Assembly (NCBI RefSeq): GCF_032854445.1
Contig: NC_088300.1
Span: forward strand, 76,251,966 to 76,315,965
Direction: 5' to 3'
Length of the DNA: 64,000 nt
From: Liolophura sinensis
Lineage: Eukaryota; Mollusca; Polyplacophora; Chitonida; Chitonidae
Each line of letters starts with the position of its first letter. The first letter of the stretch is position 1. This document shows positions 33,499 to 45,400 of the stretch, piece after piece. Both the position numbers and the translations under genes were made by a program. Under the pieces are notes generated by a model. That model was given only the letters and a program-made list of their open reading frames with translations. It was not told the DNA's origin and did not search any database.

Positions 33499-36400
33499 TC
33501 AGAAGCATGTTCCTGGCAGTAAAGTTGTGTTTGTTGGTTTGTTCATGATCTGTAGATGTCCCCACTTTTTGCCCACACTCAGGGATACACTCAGGGGCAC
33601 CTTCAGCTTGATCATCTTCCCACACAGCTGGTCAGCAGATTCCATCACACCTTTCACCAGATCTGCAGATAAATAGTCTACATGTACATATACATGTATG
33701 TACTGCACTTTTTCACATGTCTCTTTACATAAATATGACATGCTGAGAACTGTTTTTTGTCTAGGCTGAACTGCTAGTTTTTCTAAAAGCCTACATTTTC
33801 AGTTAGTATTGGCACAGATTAATGGAAGAAAATACAGTCACAATTCTTCACATATAATACTGCTCCAAATTCACCTAATAATTACACCAAATAATTCACA
33901 GAGTTGAGCTGAACATTGCTAGGGAACTTAAGAGCCAAAATTATCATTTACTTAATGAAGATGTTAATGCCAGGAAAGAAATTCCATATTAAATTATTAT
34001 ACAACAATGATTGGATTTATGGAGTGCAGAGAGTAAACCACTGCCCTTCCCTTTCCACATTCACACCCGAACCAGTTACATCTGAACTGTGGCCTACAAT
34101 CTCTAGTGCTCAATGATTGAGAGAAATCTAGAAAACTTTTCTAATGGAACACCCATGTATACTTCAGCTGGGTCTTCAAAACATAATTTTCAGCTGGAAC
34201 ACATCTGACTGTATAATAGACCTAAACACACCTGAGAATTCTTCCAGATTGTCATCGGGTACCTCATACAACAGCTCATCATGAATCTGTAATAACAGCC
34301 TGGTAACAGAAAGTGTAAAGAGTAATTGGGATAGCAAAAACAATTTCAGGCTTGTGTATTTTCTATACACCATGAGTTATAAGAAAAGACCACCATTATA
34401 CATGTATGAAGTAGGCACAGTGAAGGCCATTTCGTGCACATTCCAAATATAGTTTTCATGACTTTTACAGGGAATGCAAACAAGAAGATTCTCTGACCAA
34501 ACAGGCTGAAGCACAGTCACGTCATAGATTCCATACTGTTTTAACACACTTATATTTCAACATGAAATACAGATATTAGATGCAGTACAACATATACATA
34601 TACAGGGTGTCCCAAAAGTTGCGCACCATCCAGGTTGAGGTTGAATGCTTGAGCTACAGAGCGGTGTGTTGCCCCATCTCTTCCAAACATAAAAAAACAA
34701 TTCACTTTTTTCTTGTACTGTTAGTTTATTACCAATAATTAACTCTGAAAGAGAGAAAAAAATTTAAAATCAGTATTAAATTTGAAACACAGAAAAAAAA
34801 ATGAAAATCAGGACGGTGCACGACTTCTGGGACACCCTGTATATTCATGTTGAATGTGTAAATATAGAACCTCAAATTTTATTTGCATTTTATTCACAGT
34901 GAAAAAAAAGATAAAAAAATCCATATCTGGAATCAGCATTATAAGTGGCTTTATGGGCTCTTCTTTTAAACTGGTTATCCAAATCAATGTTTTGTCTCCT
35001 TCATACATGCCTGTCAGACACCAATAAACTGAAACCTGCATAAATGTATTTCATTTACCCCAATGAACACCCCCATCCCACTTCCATATCTGGATCAGCA
35101 ATATTTCACACTGATAGACAGAATTCAGACAAAGCCTTAATTTTTCTGACCCAGCTTCACAGTGACCATGTCTCTGAGCTGATGCAGATTAACTTCCAGT
35201 ATAGACCTTTCTTAACAGACATGCACTCATGAACACACATTTGACTAACCCAATACACTGGTGATAGATATCAAATTTTTATTGGATGTGATGGCATCAA
35301 ATCTGCTCTTGACAGAAAATGGAATGAGTAATTAATGTTTTTGCAAAAGAATGCACTGGTCATGCATGCACCATTTGGACAATAATGCACAAATGTTGAC
35401 ACAGGCTAGGATTCGCTGCAGGGGTTAAGTGACTTGGAGAAATGTCGCTAATAAAAGAATTGTCCCAAAACAAAAAACAAATCTGCAATACATACCTGGC
35501 TTTAAGGTGTGGCCTAAAGAGCAATGCTCGTTCAACCTGTAACATCGCTGCCTTACAGATGTCTGCTGCTGAGCCTGTCACACAGAAACACAACACACAT
35601 GAGACGTGTACTACAACACTACCACCAAATACTTCCCACACAATACCATCACTGATATAGTGGGACAATACGCAGAGTAACATGGCTGCCTTACAGATGT
35701 CTGTTACTGAGCCTGTCACACAGAGACACAACAAACACAAGACGTGTACTGCAACACCACCAAATACTTCCCACGAAATACCATCACTGATATAGTGGGA
35801 CAATAAGAGAGTAACACGAAACATCATGAAACAACAGAAAGGAATATTTGTGGTCTGCTTTACCTTGTACACAGAAATTGACCGCCTGTCTTTCTGCTTG
35901 AGCTTTCAACTTGGGAGATTTGCTAGTGATGTTAGGAATAAGTCTCCGTCGCTTGAAAACAGTACAGGTGTACCCTGCAACACAATAAACTTGTGCAAAT
36001 ACAACCAATAAATAATCAGGATTACTTCTGCTTCAGTTCATGTGTGTAAAATTTGGATTTCTATTATTAAATCAGGTTTGAACAAGAGAATTAATTATAC
36101 TTGCAATGAGAATTCTCTGCAAGAATATAACAGATACAATGTTAACATGGATGAGGATGTATTATATGCTTAAATCTTGTTTTACTGTTAATTGATCAGA
36201 TTCTATAAGACAATAGTTGAGGTATGGGAAACTTCGTAAATGCATTTGAATGCCATTGGTGAATGACAAAAGTACACAAACCATTGCTCCGACAGAAATC
36301 CGTGCACTTTTTTGTGAAAAAGTTTACTGCAGGGAATTTATCTGAAAACAAAATAACACATCAACAAGATATATATTCAAAACATTGTTTTAAAATAAAA

Positions 36401-39400
36401 AATAATCAACTACATTATTGACTGATCTTTCATGCTGGACTCTTTTCTGTTTTTATACTTGAATGAACAACCACCGAGTTCAAACACTTAGCTCCCTAAG
36501 GAAACTATCAAACTTTCCCACTAAGTGCTTGACAAGCTTTGCCAAACTGACACACAAACAACCATAATGTGATAGTGCTGGCTAAACGCTGGGCTAGTAC
36601 ATAATGTCTCACTTGTTTTCATAGTGTACGTAGACTCTTGGTTATTGATACTGTTTATGTTTTCATACATGTATAATTATTACTCTATCGTCTGTACTTC
36701 TTACCCAAAAAACTTGTAATTATAGCCTTTGCATGTGATGGCTCTATCTTCAAATATTCAGCAAGTTTTTCTTTGCCTACAAAACAAGTTTACTTGCATA
36801 TTATTCTGTATGAATTTCACTGTTATGGTTATAAGTGAATTTGTACAGTATTTCAAATACAATTATCACAGTACCATATTTCTTGTTCCACTTGTATACA
36901 TGGCAAATAATGCAATGGACATATTCAAGAATGGAAACAAGAAAAGAAAACAAATCTAACCTGCACCATACATGACGGAGTAAACTACTCGTTTTGTTTG
37001 CTCCCTCTCGGCTTGAGTCACATCACCCAAAGGCTTATCCAACCTGTTCAAAAACATCAGCTGATATGGAAATACAGCATTATACAACTTTGCTCCCGCT
37101 ATTACATGATAACTCAGTCATCAAAATGCTTGTGAGTTATAACAAAAAATGTTTTCTTTTGGTTGGGAGGGTGGGGGGAGCGCGCTCTAACTGGATGCAC
37201 ACAAAACTGCAATACATTTTCGGGCAAACCACAGAACAACATGCAGTGTGAATCTACTTGGGCAACACTGCATTCTACCAACTGCTGTAATTCTACTCAT
37301 TGCAAAACAGCACTTTTAAAAACAAAAACTAAAGCTAAGAAAAACTGTCTACAATGACTGAGAGGAGAAGTAATAAATAATTCCTATTACGAGACTAATA
37401 GATGTTTCTTAATATAATAATATGCTACCAATCAAACAACCGTAAAATATAAACCTTGCTGTTGAAGTATCATAAAAGGAATACAAATATAGTACCACTG
37501 AGATGTCAGCTCTAGGAATATATCTTCTGTCTTAGCTCCAGTGAAGATGCTGATCAGTTTGGGGTCATCAGACAAGTGTGCCAGCAGTCTTAATTCAATC
37601 TGCTGGAAATCTACACAAAAACAGAGCGGGGCTGTAACCGTGCCATGTGTGTATAAAATATTTATTGGACCTGATTGGTGTTTTATGTCGTATTCAAGAA
37701 TGTTTCAGTTTTACGACGGCAGCAAATATTATGGTGAAAGGAAAAAGGGAGAAAATCCACAATCTTCCACAGGTTGCTGGCAGACTTTTCCAGGTGCGGC
37801 CAGAGAGGATCTCATTGGTGAGAGGCTCCTGTGTCAGAGTACTGCATTGGCATGCTGGAGGTCACCGTGCCAAAGTATTTATTTATTTGATTGGTGTTTT
37901 ACACCATACTCAAGAATATTTCATCTTATAGGATGGCATTATAGTGGCTTTGTTCAGGACCATCCACAAGTTGATGGCAGACCTTTCAACAAACAGTCAG
38001 AGAGGAAACCAGCATGAGCTGGACTTGAACCCACAGTGACCGCATTGGTAACAGGCTCCTGGGCCACTGCGACGCACTGGCTTGCTAACCCCCATGCCAA
38101 AATATGATTGCAATATATGACCTTCATCTCAAATGTAACACAATAGACTGTGTTATATTAGTTTTCTAACTTATAGCTAAGAGAAACTCTGTCGGAGGAA
38201 GCAAAATGTAAGCAAAATGTTGTAAACTACTTTGACAAACTGTACCAATGACATACATGAACATGTAGCATACACTGGCATACCTGCAGCCAAGAAAGAT
38301 GCTCCCTCCACACTTATAATTGGGTCTCTAGCAAACACCGGGAGTGTTGAATCCTCATCCTTACCTTGTGAAGAAAAAGCACTTTACTGCTAAACTGAGC
38401 TTAAATTTTGTCCATGTTAATCCATGAACACTTAACCCCAGTATAACATGTAATCTGTAAGTATGAGTGAGGTGTTTTATATTTTGACATCATTGAAATG
38501 TTTTCTTCAAAATAATAGAAAACAGGGACAGAGAAGTGCTTAGGCGAAAGTTATATAACTGAAGTCTATATCTCAAATGTTACTCTCCACTCAAACTTCT
38601 AATGAACTTTAGCTTTTTTCCAACTATATTCATCAATTCACTATGAAAACATTTCCTCCTTCATTTGTCTACTTTTTTACCACTTAGTGACTGAGCCTAA
38701 ACGGTTCACCGGCTCTCTCCAAATAGATGCTAAGAACGCAAGCATACATACATGTACAAACAAACTTAATTAATAAAACAGCTGTGCCCTCTACTAGTTG
38801 AATAAAGATAGCAATGATTTCAATGACTTCACAAGTAATCAAGAATTATCACAGGTGGCATTATAGGCAGAATTCACTCTTCTTTATCAGTTTAGTCTTG
38901 CTTTCTTTAGAGGGCTGGAGAGCCCCATTACAATAGTTACCAACTATGTAGGAAGTTTTGTAGTCTGTGATGATGACAGGCTGTTTGGGGACTGACTGAA
39001 GGTTAGGCTGGTAGGAGGTGAGTCTACCAGTAGCAGCAGCAGTCTGGTCCCAGTGGGTATGGAGGTAACCTTTCTCCACACAACTTATCAGGCCATCTAC
39101 ATACGTAGACTTTAGCTTCTGCAACTGAGATTAAAACATGACAATTATACGGACTTCTGTTACAACTGGATGAGGCTGTATAAAATTGCTTTATCACACA
39201 CACGCACACACGTGACCTATTGATTAGTCTACCCGTCTATATTCCAGCACTGTAGCTGGGTGTTTTTGTTGATTAGTCTACCTGTCTATATTCCAGCACT
39301 ACAGCTGGGAGTTTCTGTCGATTAGTCTACCTGTCTATATTCCAGCACTATAGCTGGGAGTTTCTGTTGATTAGTCTACATGTCTATATTCCAGCACTAT

Positions 39401-42400
39401 AGCTGGGAGTGTCTTTTGATTAGTTTACCTGTCTATATTTCAGCACTGTCGCTGGGAGTCTCTGCTGATCAGCCTACCTGTCTATATATATTCCAGCACT
39501 ATAGCTGGGAGTTTCTGTTGATTAGTCTACATGTCTATATTCCAGCACTATAGCTGGGAGTTTCTGTTGATTAGTTTACCTGTCTATATTCCAGCACTAT
39601 AGCTGGGAGTTTCTGCTGATCAGCCTGCCTGTCTATATATATTCCAGCACTATAGTTGGGAGTTTCTGTTGGTTAGTTTACCTGTCTATATTTCAGCACT
39701 GTAGCTGGGAGTTTCTGCTGATCAGCCTACCTGTCTATATATATTCCAGCACTATAGCTGGGAGTTTCTGTTGATTAGTCTATCTGTCTATATTTCAGCA
39801 CTATAGGTGGGAGTTTCTGTTGATTAGTCTACATGTCTATATTCCAGCACTGTAGCTGGGAGTTTCTGCTGATAAGCCTACCTGTCCATATATATTCCAG
39901 CACTATAGCTGAGAGTTTCTGCGGATTAGTCTACCTGTCTATATTGCAGCACTATAGCTGGGAGTTTCTGTTGATTAGTTTACCTGTCTATATTGCAGCA
40001 CGGTAGCTGGGAGTTTCTGCTGATCAGCCTACCTGTCTACATATATTCCAGTACTATAGTTGGGAGTTTTTGTTGATTAGTCTATCTGTCTATATTCCAG
40101 CACTATAGCTGGGAGTTTCTGTTGATTAGTTTACATGTCTATATTTCGGCACTGTCGCTGAGAGTTTCTGCTGATTAGTCTACCCGTCTATATTCCAGCA
40201 CTATAACTGGGAGTTTCTGTTGATTAGTCTACATGTCTATATTCCAGCACTATAGGTGGGAGTTTCTGTTGATTAGTCTACCTGTCTATATTCCAGCACT
40301 ATAGTTGGGAGTTTCTGTTGACTAGTCTACCTGTCTATATTCCAGCACTACGGCAGGAAGTGGGTGTCCCTCTGACAGTTGGGTCAGTACGGCCTCAGAT
40401 GTTGACTTCACATGATTCACGCTTGTCATGCTGACCTTCTTCTTCATCTTGGAAATTAGATCAAGGCGCAATTCTTCAAATATCACCTATCAAGAAAATA
40501 TAATGAGGACTAATAAGTTAAAACTGATTACTACGATGGAATGCTAAGGCATAAGAAATGACAGTGTGATAGCAATACTTTGCAATCATTTTCCACATGA
40601 ATTCCTTCAAACTTACCGACTTTTAAATAATATAGGAATGAATGTTTCATAGCAGAGTTATGGAAGAGTTCATAGCAGACGTATCTATCAGAAAAGTAAT
40701 AATAGTAAAAGTAGTCAATCTATCAATGGAAAAGCCTCATTTGTTTATTTAGTGATGTAAATAAACTATAAGCAGGAATTATCAAGAAATTGGCAAAATT
40801 ACCTGTCGTAACTGAGGGTGGCTGTTAATACAAAACCAATGGCCAGCCAGGTTATGAGCCTTTTTCTCAAGCCTTGATAACTTGCTCTAACAAATTAATA
40901 GCAAACCAGATTTAAAAAAGAAGAAAAAAACATATACACAACAAAAAGCAACATAACAGAGCAGAAAGAAAGGAGTGTGGAATGAAGAATTAAGTTCTTA
41001 ATAACAAGCACTGTTATTAACACTTCCTGGTATTTACATGAACATAAGGTGTAACCCTAAAATATGAGTGTGCAGAACCCAAATGAAATTAAATGCACAT
41101 AAGCCCTGATACAAAATCTATCTATATGCACATGTCTTAGCCATGTGGCCACCTACAATACTTAGAAAGCCAAGTCAGGAAATAAGAGGTTGTTCTTTGC
41201 AGGTATGAGTAAGAAAAAAACCCAAGCTTTATGAAACAGCGAAGAATTTCGGAACTGGTATACTGTCAGAATATTTCATACACTGAACTACATGCATGCA
41301 CCGTTCGAATCAAGAGGAGACATACCTTCAAAACATCAGAAAACTTCAGAAACATATCTGCATCCACCTTCATGTGACTTTTTTCCATTTTTGCCAATAG
41401 GGGTATCAATGGAGTTTCAAGTTCAAAGAATAAAGGCCAAAGGTTCCTTGCCTTGAGCTTATGAAACAGCTGCAGCATTGTGGATCCCAAATGTTTAAAG
41501 TTTGACATCAGCGTCCCCAAGGTGGAATCTTTGTCTTCCTGAAAAAAAAAACGTGAAACTTTGATTCAGGACACTGACATAATGATCAATGAGTTCCTTA
41601 TTGACTGTTTCTTAATAATAGCCTAAGACTATTGATAACAGTGGCTGACAAAATTCATCTGGGAATATACAGTACCTATATATTTTATTGCAGTCCATGT
41701 TAGACTACCTAAAATATTTAATGGCTCATGTTTACTGGGTGTTCATGAGGGCAACACCTGAAACTACAGCAATGTAGAAGCTCACTCTGGTTTAATTAAT
41801 GGTGTTTTACAGAAAGGTGGATGTGTTCGTCATGAGATTAGGAGAGACACATGACTGATCTGCCCATAACAGTATTACGCATAGCTCTCATACACTATAT
41901 GGCATGCCCAGCATATTACCTTATTTGTTTTGAGTCCGGATTAAAACCAGCAATGAAATGAATATTTAAATAAATAATTAAAAAAAAAAAAAATTAAGTT
42001 TTATTATTTTACCGTGTTTCTGGAAGTTGTGTGAAGCAAGCCTTCAAAATTCTGAACTGGATTATCAGGGTCCAGTAACCATGATGCCACTTTGGCATCA
42101 AGGATTATCCATGATAGCACAACTGTTAAAAAAGGGTGCGCAGTAATTCATATTGTGTAGAACAGAATACATGAACATGATTCAACTGCTATTTTGTGAT
42201 ATCACATGAGAACTTATCATTAAAAAAAAATGCTTATCTTTATAATTTATAATAATTTATAATATTTTTATAATATAATTATTTATTTTTATAATATGAC
42301 AATTTATAATATCTACTATCAATACTAACGTGACTTGTAACAGGGACAACATCAATTACCTGAAAACTCAAAGTCAAAGGTATGCAGCAGGAAAAGCACA

Positions 42401-45400
42401 ACCTCTTTTGCCAGGAAAGAAACCTTCCTCACCTTACTGGACATCAACTCACGTGTAAAATCTCTGTAATTATTTACATCAACACAAGAGATGAACATTT
42501 AAACAAGAGCATTCATGCAGTCTCTAAAGGCTGTGAAACAAACCAAATATACAAAACTGAGAGAAATAGCTGAAATGAACCACATCATTGACTTAAACCA
42601 CCAATGCCATCAAGTAGGCTTCACTGTACATGTACATGTATGTATCAGCAACTGAAACTTCTGTGAGATACCGCATAGTTTACCTTGCCCATTGATACAG
42701 GTCTGTTTTCTCCTTGATTCCACCAGTTGGAATGTAAAGACAAGCAAGTGTTTGGTTCTCAGTTTCCTTTCTTGTTGCTTGTTCTGTTTTGGGGGCAATG
42801 TGGTAGTGACCTATAGCAACTCCTACAGCCTGAAAGCAGGAACAGTACCAAACATGAAGTTATATGAGCCACTATAAATAGCCACATCATGAAATGACAT
42901 GGCTTTACTAATATATCCATCATAGTCTTGACATGAAAAGCAGGGATGTTGGAAGCAAATGAAAAGAGGAGGCACCTATCTCACCCAATCACGTCCACAG
43001 AAATTTTACACAATCATTTTTCTGAACAGCACAAATACAAATGAAATATGCACCGTATATTGTGAAGTTTACGCTAACAACACATGCAAATAAACTACAC
43101 GATATTCAGTAGCTACAGTAACTGCTTTTACAGGATCAACTCATCAAAATGCATTTATGGTGTCGGATAGAAACCACAAAAGTGATATAAAGGTACTGTA
43201 CTGACTGGAAATCACTTCCATGAAAAACAAGTTCAAAAGGGCTTCTTAACATCCTGGCAGTTTTCTTGTAATCCTACTGGTATCTTAATGTAGCATATCC
43301 TAGTGTTGGTGTGTTTCATTGTACAACTGATAAATCACAAAGGGAAATTCCTATCCTACGTGATGACACAAAGTAAATTTGATATTATAAAGTTATTCAC
43401 GTTAGAAAACATGCAGGCATGGCTTCATAGACCAGTTATTTTTACTTCTTGTATTGCCTTGCTCAAACCTGAGTTGTCTGATGGCATCACATGACCTTTC
43501 AGGGGAAGATATTGCAAATTAACAAATGCCAAATTTCATGTCTTTATCGATGTTAAATATCTGACATATAAAATGTTCACTGTTAGCGAATCTTGGATTC
43601 CCTACCCCCATCTCATCCCCTTCCTGCCTAGTCCACCGAAAAGGATGTAAAAATGTGACTAATTACAGCTGGATGAGTTTCATTATCTATCTAATATACA
43701 GTGAATGTAGTTTGCTTTCAAGTGAAGCAGAAGTATTTCGTAAACAACATTCCCTCACCTTGGATTCCCTTGGTTTTTTCTGCCAGAGTTAAAAAGAAAA
43801 AAAAAACAATTAAGGTAACTCAAATTAATCAAACTTTCAAACTTTTCTATTAAGTCTCCTTAAACAACATGTGCATTCAAAAGAACACCTGGTGTGTATT
43901 AATTTTGCAGTATTCTGGGCACCTTGCCCTATACAGTTTGCAATCGATTGGAAAACCTGATTTTTCCTAAGAAATCCACGAAGTAATGATCAACCCCACT
44001 TTTCAATCTTGCTACATTTTCTGGTTCAGAGATACAAGCACACTTGTCAACAAGGTTCATACAACTTTGGGTGATGTTGGCACACTTGTCAACAAGGTTC
44101 ATACAACTCTGGGTGATGTTGGCACACTTGTCACCAAGGTCCATACAACTCTGGGTGTTGCTGGAACACTTATCAACAAGGTTCATATAACTCTAGTTCA
44201 GTGATGTCAGCACAATTGTCAACAAGGTTCACACAGCTCTGGAAGATGTTGGCACAGTTGTCAACAAGGTTCATACAACTCTAGTTCAGCGAAGCCAGCA
44301 CAATTGTCAACAAGGTTCACACAGCTATGGATGATGTTGGCACACTTGTCAACAAGGTTCATACAACTCTGAGTAATGTTGGCACACTTATCAACATAGT
44401 TCATACAACTCTGGGTGATGTTGGTACGCTTCTCAACAAGTCTCATACAATGGGCGATGTTGGCACACTTCTCAACAAGGTTCGAACAACTCTGAGTGAT
44501 AGCACACTTCTCAAAAAAGCTCATACAACTCTGAGTGATACAGACACACTTGTCAACAAGGTTCATACAATGTGTGATGTTAGAAACACTTCTCAACCAG
44601 GTTACAACTACTGATACTAGCACTGCTGAACATCTGTCAAAGGTGAGTCTTAGGAAACCAAGGAAGAACCATTAAGAGCCTTGATCAAGACCCATATCTC
44701 CCATATAAAAAAAGACAAGCTAGTAGCAATAAGGTGGAATGTAAATATACACAAAGCAATTCTTAAATTCTCAACATACTGTAAGGGATTCACAATGTCA
44801 AATACAAGCTGCTAGAGATTTCAATACATAAAATGATTAGTTTATACCTTATCATCATTTGATGAAAACAGAGTTGACCCATCCTTGAATACTAGTGTGA
44901 TGATTGCTTCTTCAGACTGAAGAAGACCATTGCCGACAGCCTTTCTGTCTTCCTTAGATATGAAGCCGATATTGACAATGTTGAGGGATTTCATCTGTAT
45001 GTCATCATCAAAACAAAACTTATCTGTGTTTGAGGTGAAGATTCCCCTTGAACATGTTGGTGGCACATGTTGATCCTTACAAAAAAATTAGTGTTCCTTA
45101 TTTGAAATGATATTTTCTGTCACACTCAAGAATTTTTCACTTATATAATGGGGGCCAGTTTTAAGTGACAGCAGTAAACCATCAATCATTGGTGTGTAAC
45201 AGGTGAACTTGTGTGTGCCATCTACAGCTAAGAACTTCATGCAAAACCACAGAAAAGAGCACCGTCAACCACTTATAACAACCAAAGTCTCAAGAACTTG
45301 AAGCATCAAATATTACGGTAATTGATGATAAGGGAGCGTAGCCAAAAATCGTGAGCGTTTCAAATTTGAAGTTTCAAGATTGGGAACCATTGATTCTTGA

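Noticed and set aside
43929-44623. Repeated NLVDKC/TLVNKVHTTLGDVG open frames on both strands
   Set aside because: 42-bp minisatellite artefact inside a POLN intron.
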